Positions 29,965 to 39,404 of a stretch of DNA of 64,000 nt are shown in pieces. Each line of letters starts with the position of its first letter. Within the stretch, counting starts at the first letter, position 1. This DNA is from Dellaglioa algida DSM 15638 (lineage in GTDB: Bacteria; Bacillota; Bacilli; Lactobacillales; Lactobacillaceae): the NCBI RefSeq assembly GCF_001434695.1, contig NZ_AZDI01000004.1, forward strand, positions 62,001 to 126,000. The letters run 5' to 3'. Both the position numbers and the translations under genes were made by a program. The notes below the pieces were generated by a model, which was not told the origin of the DNA, searched no databases, and saw only the letters and a list, made by a program, of their open reading frames with translations.

Positions 29965-31314
29965 TTAGTTAAGTTCACTCTTAAGATCCGAAATTTGACG
30001 TTGTAATTTGTCATCTGTTTCCAACATTACGGCAATTTTTTCGTGAGCATGGATGACGGTCGTGTGGTCCTTACCACCAAATTCAGATCCAATTTTTGGT
30101 AAAGAATTTTCAGTTAGTTCACGGCTTAAATACATGGCAATCTGGCGAGGCATAACAATCGCTTTGACCCTTTTTTTACCTTTTAAGTCGCTTACGGTTA
30201 CATGGAAATATTTGGCAACACGATCTTGAACGATAGCAATTGAAACTTCGTTTGATTTGTCCTTTAAACTTAAGTTTTTAAGGGCATCAGCAGCTAAACT
30301 GGTTGTAATTTCTGAATTTGATAATGTTGCATAGGCTTGAACTCTTACAAGTGCGCCTTCAAGTTCACGAATATTTGAATCAATCTGACCGGCAATATAG
30401 CTTAAAGTATCATCCGGAATTTCAAGGTTCTCAGCATCAGATTTGTTTCTTAAAATAGCAATTCGAGTTTCTAAATCGGGCGGTGTGATATCAACCGAAA
30501 GTCCCCATTTAAAGCGAGAAATTAAACGTTTTTGTAGTTTCGGAATTTCGTTTGGTAAGCGATCGGATGACAAAACAATTTGTTTTTTATCATCATATAA
30601 TGAATTAAACGTATGGAAAAATTCTTCTTGAGTTGATTCTTTATCGGCAAAAAATTGAATATCATCTACTAATAGAAGGTCAACACTGCGATATTCCTTA
30701 CGGAAATCTTCCGGTGTATTATTTCGGAGTGAATTTATAAAACCGTTTGTGAAAGCTTCACTGGTAACATACTTCACTTTGGCATCAGGGTTATTTAGAA
30801 GCATTTGGTGACCAATAGCGTGCATCAAATGGGTCTTACCTAATCCAACGCCACCATAGAAAAATAGCGGATTATACAGACGGCCTGGTTCCTCGGAAAC
30901 AACTAAAGCGGCGGCATGCGCCATCTGGTTGCCTTTACCAGTAACAAAAGTACTAAAGGTATAGCGGTCGTTTAACTTGGCGTCACGCATAAAGGTGGGA
31001 ACGTTGTCGTTATTAGATTGCGCGGCATTTGCTAGAGACATTTTTGTTTGCGCGCTAGCAGTGATTTCACCCTTTATCTGTAAAACGGGATTAATTTCTT
31101 CGCCCGTTGTTTCATAAAGAAAAGCAACAACTTTTGGAGCTAAGTGTTGTATCCAATATGTTTTGTGCAGTTGGGAGGGTAGTTCGATAATAAGATCGTT
31201 ATTGATAAATTGTTTTGGTTCAGCTGATGAAATCCAAGTTTCGTAACTAACGGGATTAAGTTGCGTTTTGAAATAATCTGTCAGCGAAGTCCATAAATTT
31301 TCGAGAGTAAGCAC
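29965..31314 (-). CDS. dnaA: Chromosomal replication initiator DnaA
   Basis: A 449-residue AAA+ initiator. Domain I starts [18 protein letters not shown]; the AAA+ core has [24 protein letters not shown] (Walker A), [13 protein letters not shown] (Walker B) and the arginine-finger region [10 protein letters not shown]. Domain IV has the box-binding signature [19 protein letters not shown]. The start is GTG (31312-31314) with AAGGAGG six bases before. DnaA boxes on both sides of the gene form a bipartite origin. Confidence 0.98.
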   Translation of the reverse strand: MLTLENLWTSLTDYFKTQLNPVSYETWISSAEPKQFINNDLIIELPSQLHKTYWIQHLAPKVVAFLYETTGEEINPVLQIKGEITASAQTKMSLANAAQSNNDNVPTFMRDAKLNDRYTFSTFVTGKGNQMAHAAALVVSEEPGRLYNPLFFYGGVGLGKTHLMHAIGHQMLLNNPDAKVKYVTSEAFTNGFINSLRNNTPEDFRKEYRSVDLLLVDDIQFFADKESTQEEFFHTFNSLYDDKKQIVLSSDRLPNEIPKLQKRLISRFKWGLSVDITPPDLETRIAILRNKSDAENLEIPDDTLSYIAGQIDSNIRELEGALVRVQAYATLSNSEITTSLAADALKNLSLKDKSNEVSIAIVQDRVAKYFHVTVSDLKGKKRVKAIVMPRQIAMYLSRELTENSLPKIGSEFGGKDHTTVIHAHEKIAVMLETDDKLQRQISDLKSELN

Positions 31315-31370
31315 AAAAAGCCTCCTTGTTTAAATAAATCGTAACCTTAGTTTAGCATTTTAAGACAGAG

Positions 31371-31673
31371 TTTTCCACAGGTTTAAAAAATTGTGTAAAA
31401 AAGAATAACAGGGGTATTAATAAGTTTTCCACAGGGTGGGAGTAAAAGTGTGAGTTGGTGAAAAATGACAAGGTTATCCACAAATCAGGAGTGAATATAA
31501 GTGTTATGGTAAAAGCGTTTATGTTAGTTATTAACAATTTTTAGTTAAGGGTGTGTATAACTTGTTAACAGGGTGTTCGTTGTGAAAAAGCCTGTGACCC
31601 GAACTGTGGAACGCAAGATGTGTTTCACAAGTCATCCACAGCAAAAAAATAATCATCTTAAAAATGTGGATAA
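31371..31673. other. oriC part 1: DnaA-box cluster upstream of dnaA
   Basis: The 508-bp gap between dnaA and rpmH carries boxes at 31371-31379 (TTTTCCACA), 31425-31433 (TTTTCCACA), 31474-31482 (TTATCCACA), 31552-31560 (minus TTATACACA), 31632-31640 (TCATCCACA) and 31665-31673 (minus TTATCCACA). The point where gene orientation switches coincides with it. The dnaA promoter must lie inside it. Confidence 0.93.
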
Positions 31674-31747
31674 CTAATTTACAGTGAATTTTAATAAATT
31701 TCTTTCATAGAAGAAAGAAGTATGGTATTATATTCCGGTAAGTGAAA

Positions 31748-31776
31748 TTGACATCACTGGTGTCTTATTTTATAAG
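31748..31776 (+). promoter_or_regulatory. rpmH promoter
   Basis: TTGACA (31748-31753), 17 bp, TATAAG (31771-31776). It lies about 47 bp before the rpmH start. Confidence 0.8.
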
Positions 31777-31822
31777 ATACCGATTAGTTGAAACATTAAG
31801 TATTTAAGGAGGTGCCTAAATT

Positions 31823-31957
31823 ATGAAAAGAACATACCAACCTAAAAAACGTCACCGTGAACGCGTACATGGTTTCCGTAAACGCATGAGCACAAAAGGC
31901 GGACGTAACGTCTTAGCACGTAGACGCCGTAAAGGTAGAAAAGTATTGTCTGCATAG
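31823..31957 (+). CDS. rpmH: 50S ribosomal protein L34 (bL34)
   Basis: A 44-residue, very basic protein: [18 protein letters not shown], then [20 protein letters not shown], ending RKVLSA. This is the L34 family sequence from end to end. It has an AAGGAGG ribosome site. It heads the rightward operon rpmH-rnpA-yidC on the other side of the origin from dnaA. Confidence 0.98.
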   Translation: MKRTYQPKKRHRERVHGFRKRMSTKGGRNVLARRRRKGRKVLSA

Positions 31958-31982
31958 ACCACTGATTTCAGTGGTTTTTTTT
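31958..31982 (+). terminator. Terminator between rpmH and rnpA
   Basis: An 8-bp stem (31958-31965 / 31968-31975) followed by eight or more T, directly after the rpmH stop. It probably attenuates, so that more L34 than RnpA is made. Confidence 0.8.
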
Positions 31983-32022
31983 ATTACAAAGATACGAGTA
32001 CCTATTTAACTGGAGATATCAC

Positions 32023-32361
32023 ATGAGAAAATCATATCGCGTTAAAAAAGAAGCAGAGTTTCAAACCGTCTTTAAAAAGGGTCAGTCTTGTGCAAACCGA
32101 AAATATGTTATTTATATGATGGAAAAACCAGGACAGGTTCATTTTAGGGTCGGTATTTCAGTTGGAAAACGTATTGGGAATGCGGTTGCCCGTAATTGGG
32201 TTAAGCGTCGTATTCGTCAATCGCTATTAGAATTGAAACCAGATCTTAAACAAGATTGTGATTTCTTAGTGATTGCTAGACCATCAGTTGCCTGGTTATC
32301 GCAAGAAGAATCAAAAAAACAATTAACACACGTCTTGAAAATAGCCAAAATTTTAGACTAA
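32023..32361 (+). CDS. rnpA: Ribonuclease P protein component
   Basis: A 112-residue basic protein that helps the RNase P RNA mature tRNA 5' ends. It begins [19 protein letters not shown] and carries the RNA-binding signature [14 protein letters not shown] after [14 protein letters not shown]. It ends in a C-terminal helix HVLKIAKI. It lies between rpmH and yidC as is universal in Firmicutes. Confidence 0.96.
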   Translation: MRKSYRVKKEAEFQTVFKKGQSCANRKYVIYMMEKPGQVHFRVGISVGKRIGNAVARNWVKRRIRQSLLELKPDLKQDCDFLVIARPSVAWLSQEESKKQLTHVLKIAKILD

Positions 32362-32383
32362 TAAAGTGAGCGAGGGTATTCTT

Positions 32384-33223
32384 GTGAAAAAGAAGAGTAA
32401 GCGATTTTTAGTCCTATTCAGTATGTTAGGGTTAATGTTAGTCCTAGCGGGATGTAGCACAACACCAATAACGGAAAATAGTACAGGTATCTGGGATGGC
32501 GGGATTATTCTTAGTTTCTCTAGAGCAATTATCTTTCTATCAAACTTATTCGGTGGGAACTATGGTGTTGGTATTATTGTCTTTACCATAATCATTAGAG
32601 TTATTTTATTACCATTAATGATTTATCAAACAAAAAGTATGCGTAAAACGGCTGAGGTACAACCTCAATTGAAGGCACTTCAAGCTAAGCATTCTGGTAA
32701 AGACGCTGCCACAGTTCAGAAATTACGTGAAGAACAACAAAAATTGTACGCAGAAGCAGGTATTAATCCAATTGCTGGATGTTTACCATTGTTGGTACAA
32801 ATGCCAATCTTGTTGGCTCTTTACCAAGCTATCTTAAGAACCAATGTTTTGAAAACTGGTGAATTTTTGTGGTTACAACTTGGAGACAAGGATCCATACT
32901 TCATCTTACCTATCTTGGCCGCAATCTTAACTTACTTTGTTTCTAAATTGGGCGTTATGGCGCAACCAGAGGCAAATTCAATGTCAACAATCATGGTTTA
33001 TGGAACACCTATCATGATTCTTGTTACGGCTATTAATTTACCATCTGCTTTATCATTATACTGGGTTATCACTAACGCGTTCTCAGTTGGACAGACATTA
33101 TTAATCAATAATCCGTTCAAGATTACTCGTGAACGTGAAGAAAAAGTTCGTCTTGAAAAAGAAAAAGCGCAAGCTATTCAAAAAGCTAAAAAGAAGGCCT
33201 ATAAGGGCCGTAATAAAAAATAG
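32384..33223 (+). CDS. yidC: Membrane protein insertase YidC (lipoprotein type)
   Basis: A 279-residue OxaA/YidC insertase. A lipoprotein signal ends LVLAGC, with lipid-accepting C24. The five-helix core follows, with the conserved positively charged groove Arg in IIIRVILLPLMIYQTKSM, the cytoplasmic coiled coil (about 85-125) and GCLPLLVQMPILLALYQAI. A basic C-terminal tail rich in Lys/Arg is typical of the YidC2-like forms that bind ribosomes. The start is GTG at 32384 with GAGGG seven bases before. Unlike the usual order, khpB (jag) is not next to it. Confidence 0.93.
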   Translation: MKKKSKRFLVLFSMLGLMLVLAGCSTTPITENSTGIWDGGIILSFSRAIIFLSNLFGGNYGVGIIVFTIIIRVILLPLMIYQTKSMRKTAEVQPQLKALQAKHSGKDAATVQKLREEQQKLYAEAGINPIAGCLPLLVQMPILLALYQAILRTNVLKTGEFLWLQLGDKDPYFILPILAAILTYFVSKLGVMAQPEANSMSTIMVYGTPIMILVTAINLPSALSLYWVITNAFSVGQTLLINNPFKITREREEKVRLEKEKAQAIQKAKKKAYKGRNKK

Positions 33224-33230
33224 TAAGATG

Positions 33231-33266
33231 AGGCCAATTCCGTTTAGTGGAATTGGCTTTTTATTT
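33231..33266 (+). terminator. yidC operon terminator
   Basis: A perfect 9-bp stem (33233-33241 / 33249-33257) followed by TTTTTATTTT. Confidence 0.92.
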
Positions 33267-33308
33267 TGGCTATAATTAAGGAAAGAGGTAGGAAAGGGGA
33301 TGTTAAAG

Positions 33309-33506
33309 ATGAAAAAATTAACAAAATCTAATAATAAGGTTATTGCTGGGGTTGTCGGTGGAATTGCCGAATACTTTAACTGGGACCCTACGTTGACAAG
33401 AATAGGTTATATTATTTTAAGCGTCATGAGTGTCGCGTTTCCTGGTATTATTGTGTACATTCTTTGCGCCATAATTATGCCTGAAGCACCTTCAAAATAT
33501 AGATAA
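33309..33506 (+). CDS. PspC-domain small membrane protein
   Basis: A 65-residue PspC/LiaY-like protein. MKKLTKSNNKVIAGVVGGIAEYFNWDPTLTRIGYIILSV is the classic PspC pattern (basic start, GVxGGIAEYF-DPT-R), followed by one or two membrane helices and IIMPEAP. Members sit in the membrane and report or soften envelope stress. The start chosen has GGGG nine bases upstream; the frame opens three codons earlier. It is monocistronic, with its own terminator. Confidence 0.85.
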   Translation: MKKLTKSNNKVIAGVVGGIAEYFNWDPTLTRIGYIILSVMSVAFPGIIVYILCAIIMPEAPSKYR

Positions 33507-33510
33507 ATAA

Positions 33511-33543
33511 AAATGCGCAACCAGAATTTCTGGTTGCGCATTT
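33511..33543. terminator. Bidirectional terminator between the PspC gene and the aldo/keto reductase gene
   Basis: A perfect 15-bp inverted repeat (33511-33525 / 33529-33543) between converging genes. It abuts a parS site. Confidence 0.85.
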
Positions 33544-33558
33544 GTTTCACGTGAAACA
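33543..33558. other. parS site, perfect
   Basis: TGTTTCACGTGAAACA, about 2 kb right of oriC. It lies in the 17-base gap between the terminator and the aldo/keto reductase stop codon. Confidence 0.95.
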
Positions 33559-33560
33559 AT

Positions 33561-34415
33561 TTAGAAAGTTGCTGTATCTGGATCTTGAGCATAACCAACG
33601 ACGCCTTCAAGCGCGTTAATCTTCGCCATATCTTCATCTGATAATTCGAAATCGAATAAATGAGTGTTTTCTTCAATTCTATCAGCATGGACAGACTTTG
33701 GAAGTGGTAAGAAACCATTTTGCAATGACCAACGTAAGGTAACTTGTGCCACACTACGACCAATACGTTCAGCAATTTCAACCATTGTTGGTTCTGCAAA
33801 GATAGCGCCTGTTCCTAATGGGCTATATGCTTCTAGTTGAATGTTGTGGTCATGAGCATAATCAATTGTTTCTTTATTTGTGTCTCCGGGAGCCAAACGA
33901 ATTTGGTTGACCATTGGCATAATTGTTTGCGTCTCTTCTAAAACTTTAAAATGACGAGGGCGGAAGTTAGAAACACCGATTGCTTTGATTTTGCCCTCAT
34001 TATAAAGGTCTTCAAATGCACGCCATGTTTCTTGAAGGTGACTTTCCCAATTATCTTCACGGTAAGCAGCAGGATTTGGCCAATGAATCAAGAATAAATC
34101 AAGATAATCAACGCCTAAATCTTTTAACGTTTGCGCAAAGGCAGCCTGTGCTTGATCATAAGTATGTTCTGTATTAGCTAACTTACTTGTTAAGAAGATG
34201 TCTTCACGAGCCACACCACTTTCAGCAATTCCTTCACCAACACTGCTTTCATTATGGTACATTTCGGCAGTATCTAAATGTCTGTAGCCAGCAGCCAAGG
34301 CTGATTTTACGGATGCTTTAGCGACATCGCCGCTGGGTGTTTGCCATGTCCCAAAACCAACAACTGGGATTTGAACGCCATTTGATAATTCATATGTATC
34401 TGTTAATTTATTCAT
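33561..34415 (-). CDS. Aldo/keto reductase
   Basis: A 284-residue NADPH-dependent (beta/alpha)8 reductase of the AKR5-like group. The catalytic tetrad is visible: Asp and Tyr in LDTAEMYHNE, Lys in LTSKLAN, His in LFLIHWPNP. The nucleotide-binding end is PLPKSVHADRIEENTHLFDFELSDED. Substrates are probably small aldehydes or 2,5-diketogluconate-like ketones; the exact one cannot be told. It is head-on to replication and sits between yidC and khpB, genes that are usually neighbours, so it looks inserted. Confidence 0.92.
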   Translation of the reverse strand: MNKLTDTYELSNGVQIPVVGFGTWQTPSGDVAKASVKSALAAGYRHLDTAEMYHNESSVGEGIAESGVAREDIFLTSKLANTEHTYDQAQAAFAQTLKDLGVDYLDLFLIHWPNPAAYREDNWESHLQETWRAFEDLYNEGKIKAIGVSNFRPRHFKVLEETQTIMPMVNQIRLAPGDTNKETIDYAHDHNIQLEAYSPLGTGAIFAEPTMVEIAERIGRSVAQVTLRWSLQNGFLPLPKSVHADRIEENTHLFDFELSDEDMAKINALEGVVGYAQDPDTATF

Positions 34416-34549
34416 AGAATTGAACCTCCAATTATTTTTACTTACTTTATGTATCCATTATAGCCCGGGTCCTATAGACCTTGTCAAATGAAAGACCTTT
34501 TCAAAAAAATCGTTCTGAAAAAGGGTTTAGGTGAAGGCTCATTTAGTGC

Positions 34550-34555
34550 TATAAT
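34550..34555 (+). promoter_or_regulatory. khpB promoter (-10 element)
   Basis: TATAAT preceded by TGC (extended -10). A weak -35 (TTAGGT) lies 17 bp upstream. It gives khpB its own promoter now that it is separated from yidC. Confidence 0.7.
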
Positions 34556-34587
34556 ACAATGATGATAACTATACTTGGAGGATGAAC

Positions 34588-35319
34588 ATGCCCATATTTA
34601 CTGGAAAAAATGTTGATCAGGCTGTAACTAACGGTTTGGCTACATTAAAGCTTGAAAAATCGCAGGTTGAGATTAAAATAATCAATGAAGGTAAGTCTGG
34701 ATTTTTATTTTTTGGTCGTCAAAAAGCGGAAGTTGAATTAATTGAAAAAATAGTAACAAAAAAATCAACAAGTAAAAAAATAGTTGATGAGAAAAAAGAA
34801 GAAAATGTTGTGTCAAAACCGCTCACTGCAGAAGAAAAAGCTGCTAGAAGTCAGCTTAATGAAAAGGCAGTTCATGATGTTGGTTATTACTTGGCCGATA
34901 TTACTGAATTAATGGGAATTGATACGGAAATTAACGTTCAATTTGAACGCCGTCAAGTTACGTATGACTTTAATACGAGTAAACAAGGTTTATTAATTGG
35001 TAAACATGGTAAAAGTTTAAATGCACTACAGTACTTAGCACAGGTTAATATGAATCAAAAAGCTGTTAGTCGAATGAATGTCATATTAGACGTTGGTGGC
35101 TATCGTAAGCGCCGCGAGGAAACTATTGAACGCCTCGCAATTAAGGTTGCTAAAGACGTCATTAGAACAGGTGAAACAATTCAATTAGATCCAATGCCAG
35201 CGAATGAACGTAAACAAATTCATTTCTATCTGGCACGGAATAGTCGTATTAAAACAACGTCAATTGGAACTGAACCTAAACGTTCAGTCGTGGTTGCGCC
35301 AAAGAAGAAAACACATTAG
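34588..35319 (+). CDS. khpB: RNA-binding protein KhpB (Jag / EloR)
   Basis: A 243-residue protein. The N-terminal Jag domain (FTGKNVDQAVTNGLATLKL... KSGFLFFGRQKAEVEL) is followed by a Lys/Glu-rich linker, a KH domain (KQGLLIGKHGKSLNALQYLAQV) and an R3H domain (YRKRREETIERLAIKVAKDV... PMPANERKQIHFYLARN). It works with KhpA in RNA binding and control of cell elongation and division in streptococci. The start was placed at 34588 with TTGGAGG six bases before. Usually it is co-transcribed with yidC, but here two genes intervene. Confidence 0.94.
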   Translation: MPIFTGKNVDQAVTNGLATLKLEKSQVEIKIINEGKSGFLFFGRQKAEVELIEKIVTKKSTSKKIVDEKKEENVVSKPLTAEEKAARSQLNEKAVHDVGYYLADITELMGIDTEINVQFERRQVTYDFNTSKQGLLIGKHGKSLNALQYLAQVNMNQKAVSRMNVILDVGGYRKRREETIERLAIKVAKDVIRTGETIQLDPMPANERKQIHFYLARNSRIKTTSIGTEPKRSVVVAPKKKTH

Positions 35320-35344
35320 TCAATAATGGAAGGAAGTCCCCCAC

Positions 35345-35797
35345 ATGACCTTAAATCATAATCCTAACAAGTTAGAAGATGAACTTTGTTTTTCAATTTA
35401 CACGGCACAAAAAGATTATAATAAATTTTATACGGAATCACTGAAGGAATTCAGTTTGACGTATCCACAATATATTACTTTGCTCTCACTATGGGAAAAA
35501 TCGCCAGTGATGGTGAAAGAACTAGGCGCAAAGTTACACTTAGATAACGGAACCCTAACGCCTCTTTTAAAACGAATGGAAAAAGATGAGTGGGTTGAAC
35601 GAACGAGAGATCCAGAAGATGAACGTCGCGTGAACGTGTCGTTAACTGAAAAAGCAAAGAAGAGTAAGACTAAGATTATTAAACAAATGTCTAATTGTTT
35701 TGCTTCATTTGATATGACTGAGGAAGAATATCTTGGTTACGTTAATGAATTAAAAATGATTACTAGTAAATTAGAAAATCGGGTTAATCGCGACTAG
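35345..35797 (+). CDS. MarR-family regulator, OhrR-like
   Basis: A 150-residue winged-helix regulator. The N-terminus LEDELCFSIYTAQKDYNKFY places a cysteine at residue 15, matching the peroxide-sensing Cys15 of Bacillus OhrR, with the conserved aromatic partners (Tyr) in the same region. The winged helix has VKELGAKLHLDNGTLTPLLKRMEKDEWVERTRDPEDERRVNVSLT. OhrR represses the organic hydroperoxide reductase ohrA, but no ohr gene is in this window. It follows khpB by 25 bases and may be co-transcribed. Confidence 0.85.
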   Translation: MTLNHNPNKLEDELCFSIYTAQKDYNKFYTESLKEFSLTYPQYITLLSLWEKSPVMVKELGAKLHLDNGTLTPLLKRMEKDEWVERTRDPEDERRVNVSLTEKAKKSKTKIIKQMSNCFASFDMTEEEYLGYVNELKMITSKLENRVNRD

Positions 35798-35810
35798 TTA
35801 AACAGACTTA

Positions 35811-35839
35811 TTGACAAATGTCGGTAAAAAAAGTATATT
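35811..35839 (+). promoter_or_regulatory. Strong promoter upstream of mnmE
   Basis: TTGACA (35811-35816), exactly 17 bp, TATATT (35834-35839). Predicted start is near 35846, about 146 bp before mnmE. Confidence 0.88.
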
Positions 35840-35845
35840 ATTGGC

Positions 35846-35923
35846 ATTGAACTTAATATTAGATAAAGTAGTGAAGGTGCTTTATCCACGTCTTTTTTAA
35901 GGCGTGGAGTGGGCCCTTTTTTT
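35846..35923 (+). ncRNA. Attenuator leader or small RNA upstream of mnmE
   Basis: From the promoter the transcript meets an intrinsic terminator: 5' arm 35874-35892, loop about 35893-35900, 3' arm 35901-35918, T run 35917-35923. GATAAAG (35862-35868) can pair perfectly with CTTTATC (35880-35886), which is part of the terminator's 5' arm. This gives two mutually exclusive folds as in attenuators. The ligand or trigger is unknown; I did not recognise a known riboswitch family. Confidence 0.6.
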
Positions 35924-35991
35924 GTTTGAAAAAATTTAGAAAATAAGGTTACCCGAATAATAATTCAAAATCGAAGGGAGTATTTAAAGAC

Positions 35992-37380
35992 ATGCCAGAA
36001 CTAACAGAATTTGATACAATTGCCGCTATTTCAACGCCACCTGGTGAAGGTGCTATTTCGATTGTTCGATTAAGTGGGGAAGACGCTGTCCAAATTGCTA
36101 ACAACGTGTTTAAAGGGAAAAATTTAGCGAATGTTGATAGTCATACCATTAATTATGGTCATATTTTAAATCCTAAAACGGATGAAGAAGTTGATGAAGT
36201 GATGGTTTCTGTTATGCTAGCGCCTAAAACATTTACCCGTGAAGATGTGATCGAAATTAACTGTCACGGTGGGATTGTGCCAACGAACCAAATATTACAA
36301 CTACTATTAAGTAATGGTGCTAGACTGGCTGAACCCGGAGAATTTACAAAACGAGCCTTCTTAAATGGTCGAATTGATTTATCTCAAGCTGAGGCCGTCA
36401 TGGACTTAATCCGTGCTAAAACAGATCGCTCAATGAAAGTTGCTTTAAATCAATTAGACGGTAATTTATCACGTTTAATTCGTAATTTACGTAAAGATAT
36501 CGTGGATGTTTTAGCATTAGTTGAAGTTAATATTGATTATCCAGAGTACGATGCTGGTGAAGAAATGACGACTAAATTATTACTCGAAAAAGCGCAAGAT
36601 GTTAAGCAATATGTTCAAGAATTACTAAAAACTGCACAACAAGGTAAAGTGTTAAGAGAAGGATTAGCTACGGCCATTATCGGGCGTCCTAATGTGGGTA
36701 AATCAAGTCTTTTGAATCACCTATTACACGAGGATAAAGCCATTGTAACTGATGTCGCCGGAACAACGCGTGATGTCATTGAAGAATACGTTAATGTTAT
36801 GGGCGTGCCTTTAAAGTTAGTGGATACAGCCGGTATTCGTGACACAGAGGATAAAGTTGAAAAAATTGGGGTTGAACGTTCTAAAGAAGCCATTGTTCAA
36901 GCTGATTTAGTCATGCTTGTCTTAAATAGTAACGAACCTTTATCTGCTGAAGATAAACAACTCATTAAATTAACGCAAAATGATAAACGAATCGTTATTT
37001 TGAATAAAACTGATTTACCTGAGAATTTAGATCGTAAAGAATTAGAGAGTATGGTTGATCCAGCTGAAATTATTTCAATTTCTGTCTTAAAACATGAGGG
37101 TATGAAGCAGCTTGAAGAAAAGATTGCTAACTTATTCTTTGGCGGTATTGAAAATAGTCAGACAACTGTTATGATTACAAATTCTCGTCATATTGGTTTG
37201 TTAAACCAGGCTGAAACGTCTTTAGATGATGTTATAACGGGAATTGCTGCAGGGATGCCAATCGATTTAGTTCAAATTGACATGACCAGAAGTTGGGAAC
37301 TACTCGGTGAAGTCACCGGCGATAGTTACAAAGATGAATTACTCACGGAATTATTTAGTCAATTCTGTTTAGGCAAATAA
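35992..37380 (+). CDS. mnmE: tRNA modification GTPase MnmE (TrmE/ThdF)
   Basis: A 462-residue GTPase that with MnmG adds the carboxymethylaminomethyl group to U34 of certain tRNAs. The N-terminal folate-binding domain (about 1-120) has [23 protein letters not shown]; a helical domain flanks the G domain. G motifs are [31 protein letters not shown] and LNKTD. The C-terminus is the catalytic QFCLGK with its cysteine. It is followed by mnmG after 24 bases. Confidence 0.97.
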   Translation: MPELTEFDTIAAISTPPGEGAISIVRLSGEDAVQIANNVFKGKNLANVDSHTINYGHILNPKTDEEVDEVMVSVMLAPKTFTREDVIEINCHGGIVPTNQILQLLLSNGARLAEPGEFTKRAFLNGRIDLSQAEAVMDLIRAKTDRSMKVALNQLDGNLSRLIRNLRKDIVDVLALVEVNIDYPEYDAGEEMTTKLLLEKAQDVKQYVQELLKTAQQGKVLREGLATAIIGRPNVGKSSLLNHLLHEDKAIVTDVAGTTRDVIEEYVNVMGVPLKLVDTAGIRDTEDKVEKIGVERSKEAIVQADLVMLVLNSNEPLSAEDKQLIKLTQNDKRIVILNKTDLPENLDRKELESMVDPAEIISISVLKHEGMKQLEEKIANLFFGGIENSQTTVMITNSRHIGLLNQAETSLDDVITGIAAGMPIDLVQIDMTRSWELLGEVTGDSYKDELLTELFSQFCLGK

Positions 37381-37404
37381 CGATTAACAAATAGGAGAAT
37401 ATAA

Positions 37405-39315
37405 ATGGATTTTAAAACTTATAATGGTTCGGATTACGATGTCATTGTCGTTGGTGCTGGGCATGCCGGTTCAGAAGCTGCACTTGCTGCTGCGCGAATG
37501 GGTAACAAAACATTACTTATTACAATTAGCTTAGACATGGTTGCGTTTATGCCATGTAACCCCTCAATTGGTGGCCCAGCTAAGGGAATTGTTGTCCGCG
37601 AAATTGATGCCTTAGGTGGCGAAATGGGACGTAATATTGATAAGACTTATGTCCAAATGCGGATGTTGAATACTGGTAAAGGCCCAGCTGTCAGAGCGCT
37701 ACGGGCACAAGCTGATAAGCATCTTTATTCCAGTGAAATGAAACATACGATGGAAAAAGAAGAAAATCTAACGTTACGTCAAGGAACAGTCGATAGTTTA
37801 ATTGTTGAAGATGGCGAATGCCGTGGTGTTGTGACAAATACTGGTGCTAAATACCGTTCTAAAAGTGTTGTTTTAACAGTTGGAACGGCCGCTCGAGGTA
37901 AAATTATTATTGGTGAATTAAGTTATTCATCGGGTCCTAATAATTCTCAACCCGCTATTAAATTATCTGAAAATCTTGAAGCACTTGGTTTTGATTTAGA
38001 ACGTTTCAAAACGGGAACACCACCCCGTGTTGATGGTAATACCATTGACTACAGTGTAACTGATGAACAACCTGGTGATATTGAACCTAATCATTTTAGC
38101 TTTGAAACACCTGATGAAGACTATATTGATGTTAAGAACCAACTCTCTTGTTGGTTAACTTACACTAACTTGAAAACGCATGAAATTATTAATGCTAATC
38201 TTGATCGAGCACCAATGTTCTCAGGAATTATTAAAGGTGTGGGTCCACGTTACTGTCCATCAATTGAAGATAAGATTGTGCGTTTCTCGGATAAACCTCG
38301 TCACCAACTCTTTTTGGAACCAGAAGGTCGTTCAACAGACGAATTCTACGTTCAGGGGCTTTCTACATCAATGCCGGAAGAAGTTCAGCAAGAGATTATT
38401 CATTCAATTAAGGGCTTAGAAAACGCCGAATTGATGCGTCCTGGATATGCAATTGAATATGACGTTGTGGCACCTTACCAATTACGCCCAACACTTGAAA
38501 CAAAATTAGTGAAGAACTTATATACTGCTGGTCAAACTAACGGAACTTCTGGATATGAAGAAGCTGCTGGACAAGGTATAATAGCAGGAATTAATGCTGG
38601 ATTACGTGCTCTTGGTCGCGAAGACTTTACGTTGAACCGTAGTGATGCTTATATTGGCGTTATGATTGATGATTTAGTAACAAAGGGAACAAATGAACCT
38701 TATCGTTTATTAACGTCTCGTGCTGAATATCGCTTGATTTTACGTCATGATAATGCCGACTTGCGTTTAACTGAAAAAGGGTATGATATTGGGTTGATTT
38801 CTGAAGACCGTTTGGCTATTTTTGAAGCTAAAAAAGCAGAAATAGAAGCAGAAAAAGCTCGATTACAAGCATTTCGTATTAAACCAACCGATGATGTGAA
38901 TGCTTTCTTAGCAGAACATGAAAGTGCTGCTTTGAAAGATGGTGTGTTGGCTAACGAATTCTTACGTCGTCCTGAAGTAACTTATGCGGACGTTGCGAAA
39001 TTTATGCCAGGTCCTGATCATGAATTAGATCATCGAATTATTGAACAGGTTGAAATTCAATTTAAATATGAAGGCTACATTAAAAAAGCACAAGAAAAAG
39101 TTGCGAAATTAAAACGTATGGAAGCTAAAAAGATTCCAACGAATATTGATTACGATTCAATTGAAGGAATTGCGACGGAAGCCCGTCAAAAATTCATCAA
39201 AATCCAACCGGAAACGTTGGCACAAGCTAGTCGTATTAGTGGTGTTAATCCCGCCGACCTATCAATTCTCGCTGTTTATATTGAACAAGGTAAAATTGCT
39301 AAGGTTAATAGTTAA
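37405..39315 (+). CDS. mnmG: tRNA modification FAD enzyme MnmG (GidA)
   Basis: A 636-residue FAD/NADH-binding partner of MnmE. Signatures are [21 protein letters not shown] (FAD motif), [37 protein letters not shown] (with CWLTYTN downstream), and [17 protein letters not shown]. The C-terminal helical domain binds MnmE and tRNA and contains [16 protein letters not shown]. Length is normal. The operon ends in a strong terminator. Confidence 0.97.
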   Translation: MDFKTYNGSDYDVIVVGAGHAGSEAALAAARMGNKTLLITISLDMVAFMPCNPSIGGPAKGIVVREIDALGGEMGRNIDKTYVQMRMLNTGKGPAVRALRAQADKHLYSSEMKHTMEKEENLTLRQGTVDSLIVEDGECRGVVTNTGAKYRSKSVVLTVGTAARGKIIIGELSYSSGPNNSQPAIKLSENLEALGFDLERFKTGTPPRVDGNTIDYSVTDEQPGDIEPNHFSFETPDEDYIDVKNQLSCWLTYTNLKTHEIINANLDRAPMFSGIIKGVGPRYCPSIEDKIVRFSDKPRHQLFLEPEGRSTDEFYVQGLSTSMPEEVQQEIIHSIKGLENAELMRPGYAIEYDVVAPYQLRPTLETKLVKNLYTAGQTNGTSGYEEAAGQGIIAGINAGLRALGREDFTLNRSDAYIGVMIDDLVTKGTNEPYRLLTSRAEYRLILRHDNADLRLTEKGYDIGLISEDRLAIFEAKKAEIEAEKARLQAFRIKPTDDVNAFLAEHESAALKDGVLANEFLRRPEVTYADVAKFMPGPDHELDHRIIEQVEIQFKYEGYIKKAQEKVAKLKRMEAKKIPTNIDYDSIEGIATEARQKFIKIQPETLAQASRISGVNPADLSILAVYIEQGKIAKVNS

Positions 39316-39329
39316 CGTTACAGGGATGC

Positions 39330-39382
39330 AAAAAAGGTGTCAATTAAGTATATTTTTCATACTTAATTGACACCTTTTTATT
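39330..39382. terminator. Bidirectional terminator after mnmG
   Basis: A ~21-bp perfect inverted repeat (about 39331-39352 / 39359-39379) between the convergent mnmG and zinc-ribbon genes. Confidence 0.92.
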
Positions 39383-39404
39383 TTATATTATGTGTATAAT
39401 AATT

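Noticed and set aside
31352-31537. A 61-codon minus-strand ORF inside oriC
   Set aside because: It lies over DnaA boxes, has no ribosome site, and its composition reflects the AT-rich origin; not a gene.
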